The translations under genes were made by a program, and so were the position numbers. From Gelidibacter algens (GTDB taxonomy: Bacteria; Bacteroidota; Bacteroidia; Flavobacteriales; Flavobacteriaceae): a stretch of DNA of 64,000 bases. Below are positions 1-9,287 of this stretch, piece after piece. How positions within the stretch are numbered: the stretch's first letter is position 1; each line of letters opens with the position of its first letter. The stretch lies in NCBI RefSeq assembly GCF_001678675.1, contig NZ_LZRN01000007.1, positions 91,477-155,476 of the forward strand, read 5' to 3'. Below the pieces are notes generated by a model that saw only the letters and a program-made list of their open reading frames with translations, was not told the origin of the DNA and did not search any database.

Positions 1-665
1 ATGAAGAGGGGCGTTCAGAGCCACCCATCGACCGACTGATCGATTTGTCGGACTACTTTAAAATACCGATTGATATTTTGGTAAAGAATGATTTGCGCAA
101 AGCCAAAGACACCTCTTTTATTGATATTGGCAGCAAACGTGTGCTGTTCCCGATAACCGTAAGTGAAGATAATGAAGATCTGATTGAAATTATCCCTGCG
201 AAAGCCTCGGCCGGGTATCTGGCAGGCTATGATGATCCTGAGTATATTGAGCAGCTGCAAAAAATCAAGCTGCCCTTTCTTCCCACAGGAACCCATCGTG
301 CTTTTCCTATCAAAGGCGATTCCATGTTGCCTGTAAAAGATGGCGCATTTGTGGTGGCTAAGTATGTTGAGGAGGTTCAAGATGTAAAAAATGGACGCAC
401 CTATATTGTGCTGACCAAAGATGATGGTCTGGTTTATAAAAGAGTCTCTAATTTGATAGAAGACAAACAGACGTTACTGTTGAGTAGCGATAATAAGGCA
501 TATCAACCTTATGAGATTCCGATTGAAAATGTGTTGGAGCTTTGGGAATTTACCTGCTGCATCAACACTCAGGAATATGATGAAAAAGAACTGAAGATGA
601 GCAGTATCATGGCGATGTTCCAAGAACTAAAGGTGGAATTGGAAGCAGTTCAAAAAATGGCATAA
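1..665 (+). CDS. S24/LexA-like peptidase-domain transcriptional regulator, 5' partial
   Basis: The reading frame is open back to the left edge (first full codon at 3), so the annotated-looking TTG at 45 is not the true start. The first visible residues (SEPPIDRLIDLSDYFKIPID) look like the end of an XRE-type helix-turn-helix. The C-terminal half contains FPIKGDSMLPVKDGAFVVAKY, with the GDSM serine of S24 peptidases/LexA-CI repressors, and a later K (VYKR) in the position expected for the catalytic lysine. Such proteins are DNA-binding repressors that can self-cleave. The stop overlaps the next start (TAATG at 663-667), so the two genes are translationally coupled. The role in this strain is inferred. 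Confidence 0.8.
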   Translation, partial: EEGRSEPPIDRLIDLSDYFKIPIDILVKNDLRKAKDTSFIDIGSKRVLFPITVSEDNEDLIEIIPAKASAGYLAGYDDPEYIEQLQKIKLPFLPTGTHRAFPIKGDSMLPVKDGAFVVAKYVEEVQDVKNGRTYIVLTKDDGLVYKRVSNLIEDKQTLLLSSDNKAYQPYEIPIENVLELWEFTCCINTQEYDEKELKMSSIMAMFQELKVELEAVQKMA

Positions 666-2044
666 TGGCGAAAACCAAAGTAACTTATACGATTATTGAT
701 GTGGAGACCACAGGACGTGGCAACAAGATTACAGAAATTTCCATTTTTAAATACGATGGAGAAAAGGTTGTTGATGAATTTACATCACTTGTTAATCCGG
801 AGGCGTTAATCCCAGATTACATTACCGCATTGACAGGTATCGACAATGCTATGGTTGCTGATGCTCCAACTTTTGCAGAAATTTCAGAAGCTATTCTTTC
901 TATTACTGAGGACAGTATTTTTGTGGCCCATAATGTCAATTTTGATTACAATGTCATCAGAAATGAATTCAAAGCAATTGATGCCGATTTCAGACGCCGA
1001 AAACTGTGCACAGTCCGCTTGTCTCGAACCTTGTTTCCGGGATTTCGATCTTATAGTTTAGGGAAGTTGTGCAATTCAATGGACATTAATTTAGTTGACA
1101 GGCACAGGGCGCGAGGAGATGCCGAAGCAACCGTCACACTGTTTGAAAAATTACTGGCACATGAACACTCAGAAACCGTTTTTTCTGATTTCTTGAAAAA
1201 AGGCTCTAAAGAAGCGACGCTGCCTTCAAATTTGCCAAGTGCTATTTTTGATGCCATTCCAAATGGTGCTGGTATTTATTATTTCAAAAATAAAAAAGGA
1301 AAGATCATTTATGTAGGGAAAGCAATCAATCTGAAAAAGCGTGTTTTGGGGCATTTCTATGATAAAAAAGAGAAGGAACTGAACCTTTGCAGAGAAACTG
1401 CGCACATTGATTATGAACTTTCGGGGAGTGATCTTGTGGCGCGACTGATGGAAGATGCGGCCATTAAACATCATTTTCCCATCTACAATCAAGCGGCCAA
1501 ACGTGTACCAAAACCATATGCCGTTTTTAGTTATGAAGACCGGCGCGGGATTCAGCATTTGGCATTTAATACGCTCAAAGCAACCCCCAATCCGTTACAA
1601 ATATTTCATAGTATTCGTGATTGTAGGCTGTATTTGGAACAAGTGTGCGAGCAATTTGAGCTCTGCCCAAAATACTGTCATTTACAAGAAAATGTATGGA
1701 CCTGTTCACATTACAAACTGAACACTTGTAAAGGCATATGTAGGGATGAAGAAGCAATGGTTGCTTATAACGAGCGTGCAAATTTAGCTATTGATTATAT
1801 GGCAAATTCCAATCAGAATATGGTGTTGAAAGAGAAAGGGCGCCATGTGGAAGAAGAAGCTTTTGTGCTTATCAAAAACGGACTGTATCTTGGCTATGGT
1901 TTTGTAGAGAAATCAGAACAGATTTTGAATCCTGATGATTTGGAAACATTTCTAATTCCGCAAAAGGAAACTACGGAAGTTCAGGGCATTTTGAGAAAAC
2001 TCTTGCTACAGTCTTCAGCTGCCAAAACCTTGGAGCTTCAATAA
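665..2044 (+). CDS. DEDDh exonuclease fused to GIY-YIG nuclease domain
   Basis: A 459-residue protein. Residues about 8-165 are a DnaQ/epsilon-type 3'-5' exonuclease: IIDVETTG (ExoI acidic motif), HNVNFDYNVIRNEF (ExoII) and HRARGDAEATVTLF (ExoIII, His and Asp). Residues about 200-280 are a GIY-YIG nuclease (GAGIYYFKNKKGKIIYVGKA), as in UvrC and Cho. This exonuclease plus UvrC-like architecture is known in Bacteroidota and some other bacteria, usually annotated as a DNA polymerase III epsilon-like or excision-repair nuclease. The overlap with an S24/LexA-like regulator fits a DNA-damage context, which is inference. The remaining C-terminal region has a Cys-rich stretch (CPKYCHLQENVWTCSHYKLNTC) of unknown role. 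Confidence 0.85.
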   Translation: MAKTKVTYTIIDVETTGRGNKITEISIFKYDGEKVVDEFTSLVNPEALIPDYITALTGIDNAMVADAPTFAEISEAILSITEDSIFVAHNVNFDYNVIRNEFKAIDADFRRRKLCTVRLSRTLFPGFRSYSLGKLCNSMDINLVDRHRARGDAEATVTLFEKLLAHEHSETVFSDFLKKGSKEATLPSNLPSAIFDAIPNGAGIYYFKNKKGKIIYVGKAINLKKRVLGHFYDKKEKELNLCRETAHIDYELSGSDLVARLMEDAAIKHHFPIYNQAAKRVPKPYAVFSYEDRRGIQHLAFNTLKATPNPLQIFHSIRDCRLYLEQVCEQFELCPKYCHLQENVWTCSHYKLNTCKGICRDEEAMVAYNERANLAIDYMANSNQNMVLKEKGRHVEEEAFVLIKNGLYLGYGFVEKSEQILNPDDLETFLIPQKETTEVQGILRKLLLQSSAAKTLELQ

Positions 2045-2078
2045 ATTCAAGTTTTTACATATAAAAAAAAGACACTAA

Positions 2079-2527
2079 TTTTTTTTAAGTGCTTTTTGTT
2101 TTTTACGTTATACTGAATGATCAATCTGTCACACGATACCATTGTTGAGTCCTGTAAAAAAATGCAATATAGCCGCGTACGTTTAAGATATTGGGTGTCT
2201 CATTGTCAATCCACATCTTACATTTGTACTCCTTTCCTTTTTCCGGATCAAAAATAGTACCTCCTTCGTATTCATTATCGTCTTTAGTTTTACTATAAAA
2301 TAAAAAAAGCTACTTTAATTTTTTTAAGTGTCTTTTTGTTTTTTACGTTATACTGAATGATCAATCTGTCACACGATACCATTGTTGAGTCCTAGTAAAA
2401 AAATGCAATATAGCCGCGTACGTTTAAGATATTGGGTGTCTCATTGTCAATCCACATCTTACATTTGTACTCCTTTCCTTTTTCCGGATCAAAAATAGTA
2501 CCTCCTTCGTATTCATTATCGTCTTTA
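2079..2527. repeat. Imperfect direct tandem repeat of about 208 bp (two copies)
   Basis: Copy 1 runs about 2079-2286 and copy 2 about 2320-2527, offset 240-241 bp and separated by about 33 bp of A/T-rich sequence. Within the copies I see only two single-base indels: a T in the run near 2091/2332, and an A at 2394 present in copy 2 only. The repeat covers the 3' third of the DUF2147 gene plus its downstream A/T-rich hairpin (complementary AAAAAG...CTTTTT arms). It arose by a partial tandem duplication of the gene end. Confidence 0.9.
2121..2292 (-). pseudogene. 3' fragment of a duplicated DUF2147 gene (intact C-terminus)
   Basis: Copy 1 of the tandem repeat. It reads KDDNEYEGGTIFDPEKGKEY, then WIDNETPNILNVRGYIAFFY, and continues with RTQQWYRVTD before TGA at 2121-2123. 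It lacks the first two thirds of the gene and has no plausible start, so it is a gene remnant. The ending RGYIAFFYRTQQWYRV is what I expect for the family's C-terminus, whereas the full-length neighbour stops ten residues earlier because of one extra base. Confidence 0.7.
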
Positions 2528-2805
2528 TCTTTGGTCAAACCTTTAGCGATAACTAAACCTTCAATAGGTTGATTGTAATCTTTGCCTGTACATTTTATGC
2601 ATGGTTTACCTTTATCTTCGGGCAACAACAATTTAACAATCTTTCCGTAGATTTCTCCATCCTTTTTATATAGTTCAACGATGGATTTGGCCTTGCCGCT
2701 TTCGTCATCAACTGTTTTCCATTGCCCAACAATACTCTGTGCTTGAACCAAGGGAATGCTTAAGAGCAATCCTAAAAATAAAAGATACGTTTTTATCGAT
2801 TTCAT
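2392..2805 (-). CDS. DUF2147 domain-containing secreted protein, C-terminus shortened by a 1-bp insertion
   Basis: 137 residues with an N-terminal signal peptide (MKSIKTYLLFLGLLLSIPLVQAQ) followed by SIVGQWKTVDDESGKAKSIV, the start of the DUF2147 fold; the molecular function of the family is not known. It contains a CIKC pair. The frame ends ...GYIAFFY-TAG because of an A at 2394 that is absent from the tandem copy just downstream, which would read on for RTQQWYRVTD. Located 9 bp after the barrel gene on the same strand, so probably one transcript. The protein may still fold, since only the last strand is lost. Confidence 0.8.
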   Translation of the reverse strand: MKSIKTYLLFLGLLLSIPLVQAQSIVGQWKTVDDESGKAKSIVELYKKDGEIYGKIVKLLLPEDKGKPCIKCTGKDYNQPIEGLVIAKGLTKDKDDNEYEGGTIFDPEKGKEYKCKMWIDNETPNILNVRGYIAFFY

Positions 2806-2814
2806 AACTTCGGA

Positions 2815-3747
2815 TTAAAGTGTAAATCTGATACCAACATTGACGCCTATCCCACTCGCATTAACAAATTGTGTTGGAATTTGTCGCGGTGCATCTTGAT
2901 TAGGTTGCGTTGTGGTGCTTTGACTGTAATCATCACTAAACTCAAACTGCTTTTCATAAACAGGTAAATCTGCCAATTGTTGTCCTGGTACCAATTGCGA
3001 CTGGCCGTCGGTTATAGCAGTGGTAGAGTATTCGGTAATTTCAGCCGATTTACTTTTGATGCTCAAATTCTTGATTTCAACTTCTCCAAAAATACTCAAA
3101 TTGTCACTGACGGGATAGTTGAGGCCAAGAGCTCCAAAATAGCCAACACTAAATTTACTTTTAACTTCACTCTTGGCTTCCACCATAATGTCAGTACCTT
3201 GTCCGCCACCATTTGTTTGTCTCGCCATGGTCTCAATAGTCAGATCGCCAGCAATAGGAACGATCAGCCCCATGCGTGCATAAGGATTAACCTTTTTAAA
3301 ATTTGGCGTTAAAATAATGCCTGGCGCAACGTCAAATCCTCTTAGGTATGTGTTTTCTTCTGAGGTAACCTGCGGACTTCTCAAACGGCCAATCATGGTT
3401 TTGTCGCCATGAAAATAACTGATGCCCATTTCGGCACCAATATATGGATTGAACATATAGCCTCCGGTAACATTTACTTTTATACCAGCGCCTACAGTGC
3501 CATTGAGTGATTTTACATTAACATTAGAGCCATCTGCGCTTACTGTAATATCGGTAGATTGCATGATGCCGGTGAGTCCGTTAGGATCTGCATTATTGAA
3601 TTCGGTTTTTCCTGATTCGAAGCTGTAACCGGTACTGACGCGGATATAAAAGTTTGAATCGTCACTAACAATATCATTTTGAGCTTGTGTTAGGTAAGTT
3701 GTCGACGCAAGAACACAAACAATTAAAGCTTTGGGTATCATTCTCAT
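2815..3747 (-). CDS. Outer-membrane beta-barrel protein
   Basis: 310 residues. An N-terminal signal peptide (MRMIPKALIVCVLASTTYLTQAQ) is followed by alternating amphipathic strands (for example NFYIRVSTGYSFESG, GAGIKVNVTGGYMFNPYIGAEMG, FSVGYFGALGLNYPVSDNLSIFGEVEIK) and a terminal strand ending GVNVGIRFTL with a C-terminal aromatic-x-hydrophobic pattern, typical of small Bacteroidota outer-membrane barrels (OmpW/OmpA-like fold). A proline/glutamine-rich loop (STTTQPNQDAPRQIPTQ) precedes the last strand. ATG at 3747 or at 3741 (MIPKAL) are both possible. Substrate unknown; likely co-transcribed with the DUF2147 gene. Confidence 0.75.
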   Translation of the reverse strand: MRMIPKALIVCVLASTTYLTQAQNDIVSDDSNFYIRVSTGYSFESGKTEFNNADPNGLTGIMQSTDITVSADGSNVNVKSLNGTVGAGIKVNVTGGYMFNPYIGAEMGISYFHGDKTMIGRLRSPQVTSEENTYLRGFDVAPGIILTPNFKKVNPYARMGLIVPIAGDLTIETMARQTNGGGQGTDIMVEAKSEVKSKFSVGYFGALGLNYPVSDNLSIFGEVEIKNLSIKSKSAEITEYSTTAITDGQSQLVPGQQLADLPVYEKQFEFSDDYSQSTTTQPNQDAPRQIPTQFVNASGIGVNVGIRFTL

Positions 3748-4081
3748 AATTCTGGGTTTTAAGATGCAATTGATTTATTTAAAATGTATTGATTTAGATA
3801 TGGCACTGACTATCTTTCACGGCCATAGTTTAAAATTACGTATAAATATATACTGTAACGAATCAAATCATGACGCATTTGAGTTGTTGAGAAGGCTATT
3901 CACCTTAATAGATTTACAAGCAGTTGGCAATAATAGATCACTAGATAGTTCAATTTCATGTTGGATAAATTATTGGGACAAACATTTTGATCATTAAGGG
4001 TCTAATTGAACTTTTCATTTTTTACTATGATATTTTATTGAACTACACTATATTGGCTTTCCAATTGAATCCCCAATCCCC
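3748..4081. other. Divergent intergenic region, no gene seen
   Basis: A 334-bp A/T-rich gap between divergent genes. The short open frame at 3731-3997 on the plus strand overlaps the barrel gene start and has no recognisable composition. I see no tRNA, repeat or strong TAnnTTTG box; the promoters of the two flanking genes must lie here. Confidence 0.5.
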
Positions 4082-7000
4082 ATGAAACATCTTTATCTAG
4101 TGCTATCTGCTTGTTATTGTATAACTTTCTACGGACAAGAAAAGCTTCTCTTTATTGACCATGAAACTATTTTTGCTTCCGTTGCAGAAAGTGCAGAAAA
4201 GGAAGATTATGACGAGGCTCTTGAGCAACTGCAACGTATCAACAAAGATGATTCTACTTATTGTTCGGTATTGACTTCTAAATCTTACTATTACATTCTT
4301 CAAAAAAAGTATAATGAAGCACTCGCTATTACAAATGAAGGTTTGGCACTTGATTGCGGGAGTAGTTCTAAGCTATATCTTTTAATGAATAAAGGTGTTA
4401 GTTACTCCAGTAATGAAAATTACAAAGAAGCATTAAAAGTTTATGAAACCGCATTAGAACTGTATCCTAGAAATCCAAAATTATGGTTTAACAAGGGTAT
4501 TGCACTCGAAAAATTAGAGAATGTTCCAGGAGCTATTGAAGCTTTTCAAAAAGCAATAGTGTATGATCCGCTATATAGAAATGCCCATTTACAGTTAGGA
4601 AATATATGCTATCGTCAACAACTTATGGCACAAGCATTAATGTGTTACAATATGGCTTTAATAATAGAGCCAGATACGGAAAGAGCTTTTGCATTGTTAA
4701 AATATGTCAATGATGTTGTGGCTGATAAAAACGAAAGTGAGTCGGTGTCTAATTTGGTGGTCTCTACAGATGATGACGCTTTTGAAGATATCGATCTTAT
4801 CTTGAATAATAGAATAGCCCTAAATACCAATTATCCTATTGATACCAAAATCCCAATCCCTTTGGTAAAACAAAATCATGCGCTGTTGCAGCAACTGCAA
4901 TCTGTTGAGGGAAATGGCGGATTTTGGGATAAGTATTATGTGCCATTTTACAAATGGATCAGCGCCAATGACTATTTTGAAGACTTTACCTATACGGTCA
5001 ATTATTCAATTAAAAATGACGATTATAAAAATATAATAGAGAAAAATAAAAATGAAGTTACTGCTTTCATCAAAGCATACGTTGAGGAATGGCTTAAAAT
5101 TTTAAGCAAAAATGAGAAAGAAGTAATGGCTTATCATTATTCTGATTCAAAATTTTCGGCTGAGGGTTCAATAAAAAATGACATTTATGTAGGAGATTGG
5201 ACGTTTTATGACACCAATGGCAGGCCATCCACTAGAGGATATTTTAACGAGAAAGGTGAACGTCACAACACATGGACTTGGTTTCATGAAAATGGTAAAA
5301 CAAAGGAAATTGCTATTTACAAAGACGGGAAATTGAATGGTGAAAACAAACAGTTTTATGAAGATGGAAGCCCTTATGTAGTAACTACGCTAAAGGATGG
5401 AGAATACGAGGGTGAGTATAAATATTATGTTGAAACCGGTGGATTGAAACAAAAAAAACAATTTTCCAATGGCAAACTTAATGGAAGGTATATGGCGTAT
5501 TTTGATGTTGGTGAAGCGTTGAAAGAATACAATACAGATTACAAGGATGGCGCTATTTTTGGAGATTTGATAGAATATTATGCTGATGGAAAGGTCTATT
5601 CTGTAGTCAATTTTGAAAATGACAAACGTCATGGTAAAGAAATTCAGTATTATTGGAACGAAAAGAAATTGCTTGATGCTGGTTATAAAGATGGCAATTT
5701 ACAGGGTCCATACATAGCCTACCATGCTAATGGCAACCAAAAAGACGTTGGGCAATCTGATGAAGGTTATTTTAATGGTGATTGGAAATCTTATTTCTAT
5801 GATGGTATTATTAATGCCGAATATGCTTATAATAAAGGCGCGTTGGATGGTCTTTATAAAACCTATGACGTCGATGGTGTTTTGGCTTCAGAGTTTCAAT
5901 ACCGTAAAGGTGAAATCATCAGCTACAAATTCTACGACAAGTCTGGCACTATACTTTCTGACGCGCGTAAAAAAGGAGGTGAGTTTTTCTATGAAGGCTA
6001 TCATCCTAATGGAAATAAAGCTGCTGAAGGGATGTATGACATCAGTGGTGGTAAAATTGGCGATTGGAAATTCTATAGTAATAATGGTGTGCCCAGTGAA
6101 GAGGGCAGATATCAGGACAATGAACCTCTCGGTATCCACAACTCCTATTATAAATCTGGAGGAATCATGTCTATTTCTGATTATGATAAAGAAAACGGAA
6201 ATACATATTACAAATATTTATATCCTAACGGACAAATCCAAACCCAGGGTTGGTACAAAGGAGGCGTAAAACATGGTGAATGGCGCTATTATTATATAGA
6301 CGGCACTTTGGAAGCCACACGTTTCTATCACAAAGATCAATTACATGGCACCCAGGAAAACTTTAGGGTGGATGGAAACATAGAAAGCTACACCACATAT
6401 AAGTATGGAGAAGCCATAGAAGAGGCATATTACAACACCAATAAAGAGATTTATGAAACAGTTGATTTTAAAGCTGCTGAAAAAACCTATAAACTAGTTA
6501 CACATTACCAAAATGGTAACATTCAAACTGAGATTAACTATGTCAATGGCCTTCACCATGGTCCTTATAAACTTTACAATTTTTATGGAACGGTAGTCGC
6601 TTCAGGAAACTACAATAATGGGAGTCAACATGGTGAGTGGAATTGGTATTATGATGATGGTAAAATAAGGATTTCAGAAGGCTATTTAAATGGCAATAGA
6701 GATGGAACATCCAAACATTATTACAAATCTGGTCAATTGGAAGACGACTATTTTTACAACTATGGTTCCAAAACAGGAACTTGGTTGTCCTATCATGAAA
6801 ACGGAAAACTCTTTACATCTACAGGTTATGCCAATGATTTACAAGAGGGCAGAAAAGAGTTTTATAGCGCTTCTGGCAATTTACAAATAGTTCGAATCTA
6901 TAAAAATGATGTGCTCGTTGGATATACTTACCTTGATGCCAATGGAAAGGAAAAGGAGATGATTCCTATTAAAAACGAAACGGCCAAAATGGAAGCATTT

Positions 7001-7357
7001 TATGATAATGGAAAACCTTCAAGAACCATGACCTATGTCAATGGCGATTTACAAGACGATTATAAAGCCTATTGTTATAATGGACAATTGGAAAATCATA
7101 CCATTTATGAGAAAGGAGAATACCACGGTCTGGATATTGATTACTATGAGAACGGACAAATAAAATTGAGTGAAAATATGTTGTATGGCATGCGTAACGG
7201 TAAATCTGAAAAATTTTACGCAAACGGAAAATTAAAAGAATCGCTCAATTATCTTAATGATGAAAGACATGGTGAAGCAAAATATTACGATGAAACAGGT
7301 AAACTCATCAAAACTGAATACTATTCAAATGGAGATATCTATGAATCAAAAAGCTAA
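4082..7357 (+). CDS. Very long TPR plus MORN-2 repeat protein (YwqK-like repeats)
   Basis: 1091 residues. A short signal-like N-terminus (MKHLYLVLSACYCITFYG) is followed by TPR repeats at about residues 30-210 (for example NPKLWFNKGIALEKLENVPG, NAHLQLGNICYRQQLMAQAL). After a linker, about residues 350-1085 consist of some thirty tandem units of about 22-24 residues on the pattern G-x-W/Y-x-x-Y-x-x-N/D-G-x-L/I, that is MORN_2 repeats as in YwqK-family proteins. YwqK is catalogued as an antitoxin, but the repeats are found widely in Bacteroidota surface or periplasmic proteins and no toxin partner is visible. The gene leads an operon with two DUF3857 genes; its stop overlaps the next start by 17 bp. 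Confidence 0.85.
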   Translation: MKHLYLVLSACYCITFYGQEKLLFIDHETIFASVAESAEKEDYDEALEQLQRINKDDSTYCSVLTSKSYYYILQKKYNEALAITNEGLALDCGSSSKLYLLMNKGVSYSSNENYKEALKVYETALELYPRNPKLWFNKGIALEKLENVPGAIEAFQKAIVYDPLYRNAHLQLGNICYRQQLMAQALMCYNMALIIEPDTERAFALLKYVNDVVADKNESESVSNLVVSTDDDAFEDIDLILNNRIALNTNYPIDTKIPIPLVKQNHALLQQLQSVEGNGGFWDKYYVPFYKWISANDYFEDFTYTVNYSIKNDDYKNIIEKNKNEVTAFIKAYVEEWLKILSKNEKEVMAYHYSDSKFSAEGSIKNDIYVGDWTFYDTNGRPSTRGYFNEKGERHNTWTWFHENGKTKEIAIYKDGKLNGENKQFYEDGSPYVVTTLKDGEYEGEYKYYVETGGLKQKKQFSNGKLNGRYMAYFDVGEALKEYNTDYKDGAIFGDLIEYYADGKVYSVVNFENDKRHGKEIQYYWNEKKLLDAGYKDGNLQGPYIAYHANGNQKDVGQSDEGYFNGDWKSYFYDGIINAEYAYNKGALDGLYKTYDVDGVLASEFQYRKGEIISYKFYDKSGTILSDARKKGGEFFYEGYHPNGNKAAEGMYDISGGKIGDWKFYSNNGVPSEEGRYQDNEPLGIHNSYYKSGGIMSISDYDKENGNTYYKYLYPNGQIQTQGWYKGGVKHGEWRYYYIDGTLEATRFYHKDQLHGTQENFRVDGNIESYTTYKYGEAIEEAYYNTNKEIYETVDFKAAEKTYKLVTHYQNGNIQTEINYVNGLHHGPYKLYNFYGTVVASGNYNNGSQHGEWNWYYDDGKIRISEGYLNGNRDGTSKHYYKSGQLEDDYFYNYGSKTGTWLSYHENGKLFTSTGYANDLQEGRKEFYSASGNLQIVRIYKNDVLVGYTYLDANGKEKEMIPIKNETAKMEAFYDNGKPSRTMTYVNGDLQDDYKAYCYNGQLENHTIYEKGEYHGLDIDYYENGQIKLSENMLYGMRNGKSEKFYANGKLKESLNYLNDERHGEAKYYDETGKLIKTEYYSNGDIYESKS

Positions 7358-9284
7358 ATTCAGTCTATTTTTTAGTGCTTTTATTTTGCTTTTGCTTATT
7401 CCAATAAATTTAAAGGCACAATATTCGCCTGAATTTGAGCTAAATAAAAGTAGATATCCTGAATCTAACAAGGTCAGATTATTGGATGAGGTTTCAATTT
7501 CAGTTAAGTTGAAGAACAACGCTATAGAAATACAACAGTCTTTTGTAGAAGAAGATCTGTTCTTGGATGAATCTGCAACCTATGGTTCTAAAAAAGCGTT
7601 AAGTTTTTCTTCCTTTTTTGAATTGCAATCTGTTGAGGCCACGTCTTATGAATTTAAAAACGGAAAGTACAACAGCTATAAAGTAGAGAATTTTGTAGAA
7701 AAGGATGAATTGGATGATGCCTTTCATGATGACAGCAAATCTTTGAATTTTATTTACCCAAATCTATCCATTGGCGGTAAAACAAAATTATCTTATACTG
7801 AGATTGTAAAAAATCCACGTTTTTTAAGTCCGATCTATTTTGGCGATTTTTTCCCTATTCAACATAAAAAAGTCACTTTAACTGCTGATAAAAATATTAA
7901 GTTTAGATTTCAAGAATTCAATACCGAAAATTATGATCTCATATTTTCCCAAGAGGAAAAAAGAGGAGACATCATCTATACTTGGGAGCTTAAGAATATC
8001 AACAAATTGAAGTACGAGTCCAATATACCAAGCTACGCCCGTTTATTGCCTCACATTGTCCCTATCATCACCTCCTATACCTCTGCAGGAAAAACGGTAA
8101 ACCTTTTAAATGACGTATCAGATCTTTATGGATGGTATTATTCCATGGTTAAGGACATCAATAAAGAAGCTTCAGATACTGATTTGGTAGCATTAGTAAA
8201 CACCCTTACCAAAGATCAAAAAACAGATATTGATAAAGTAAAAGCCATTTATTACTGGACACAAAAGAACATCAAATACATTGCTTTTGAATATGCATTG
8301 GGAGGCTTTATCCCAAGAGAAGCCAATGATGTCTTTAAAAAGAAGTATGGCGACTGTAAGGACAACTCCAGCCTTCTATATGAAATGCTAAAAATTGCTG
8401 GACTGGAGGGTAAATTGACCTGGATTGGTACCAGGACCATTCCGTATAGTTATAACGACGTGCCAACGCCAATTGTTGATAATCACATGATCTTATCGAT
8501 AAATATTGATGGGCAAACCTATTTTTTGGATGCTACAGGACGTTACTTGCCTTTAGAAATGCCATCTTCGTTCATACAAGGGAAGGAAGCTTTAATATCA
8601 AAAAGTGAAACGGATTTTGAAATCAAGACCGTTCCGGTAATGGCGCCAAAAACTAATATGTTTAAGGAACGCACAACACTTCAGTTAAAAGGTAACGAAA
8701 TTGTAGGTAAAACTCAAACCGAAATCTCAGGCTACTTCAAAATTGACTTTTTTAATCAATTGGAGAGTGAAAACACAGCAGTAAAAATTAAAGAGTATTA
8801 CACTTCGAAATTAAGAAAGGGTAATAATAAATTCCTGATTGATGAGGTCACGGAGACCAATAAATATGATTATGATAAAAACCTAAATATAGATTATACC
8901 TTCAAAATCAGCGATTATGCCAAAAAACTGAATGATGAAATCTATTTTAATCTCAATCTTAATCAGGATATTTCGCTTTTTAAGTCCGAAGATGATAGAC
9001 AAAATGATACTGAGGCCAAATATAAAAGTTACTATGATTATGAAACCGTTTTAGAAATTCCGGAAAACTATGTAGTAGATTATATACCTGAAAACTTCTC
9101 GGTACATAATGACTATTTTGATTGCGCAATTAGTTACATCACATCTAATAATACCATCATCTACAAGCATCAATTGGAGATGAAATTCTTAAATCTCAAA
9201 CCAGAACAACAAAAAGAAGTTAATAAAGCTATTAAAGCGGTAGAAAAGAACTTTAAAGAAATTGTTGTCCTAAAAAAAAGATAG
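7341..9284 (+). CDS. DUF3857 / transglutaminase-like secreted protein
   Basis: 647 residues from the ATG at 7341, chosen because a clean signal peptide (KFSLFFSAFILLLLIPINLKAQ) begins there; an upstream in-frame ATG at 7257 lies inside the MORN gene. A DUF3857 N-terminal domain is followed by a transglutaminase-like core: KAIYYWTQKNIKYIAFE, GDCKDNSSLLYEMLKIAG (catalytic Cys in GDCKD), then VDNHMILSI and YFLDATGRYLPL supplying the His and Asp positions. Thus an active Cys-His-Asp triad is plausible. It starts within the 3' end of the MORN gene and is followed 3 bp later by a second DUF3857 gene, so the three are co-transcribed. Substrate unknown. Confidence 0.85.
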   Translation: MNQKAKFSLFFSAFILLLLIPINLKAQYSPEFELNKSRYPESNKVRLLDEVSISVKLKNNAIEIQQSFVEEDLFLDESATYGSKKALSFSSFFELQSVEATSYEFKNGKYNSYKVENFVEKDELDDAFHDDSKSLNFIYPNLSIGGKTKLSYTEIVKNPRFLSPIYFGDFFPIQHKKVTLTADKNIKFRFQEFNTENYDLIFSQEEKRGDIIYTWELKNINKLKYESNIPSYARLLPHIVPIITSYTSAGKTVNLLNDVSDLYGWYYSMVKDINKEASDTDLVALVNTLTKDQKTDIDKVKAIYYWTQKNIKYIAFEYALGGFIPREANDVFKKKYGDCKDNSSLLYEMLKIAGLEGKLTWIGTRTIPYSYNDVPTPIVDNHMILSINIDGQTYFLDATGRYLPLEMPSSFIQGKEALISKSETDFEIKTVPVMAPKTNMFKERTTLQLKGNEIVGKTQTEISGYFKIDFFNQLESENTAVKIKEYYTSKLRKGNNKFLIDEVTETNKYDYDKNLNIDYTFKISDYAKKLNDEIYFNLNLNQDISLFKSEDDRQNDTEAKYKSYYDYETVLEIPENYVVDYIPENFSVHNDYFDCAISYITSNNTIIYKHQLEMKFLNLKPEQQKEVNKAIKAVEKNFKEIVVLKKR

Positions 9285-9287
9285 TAC

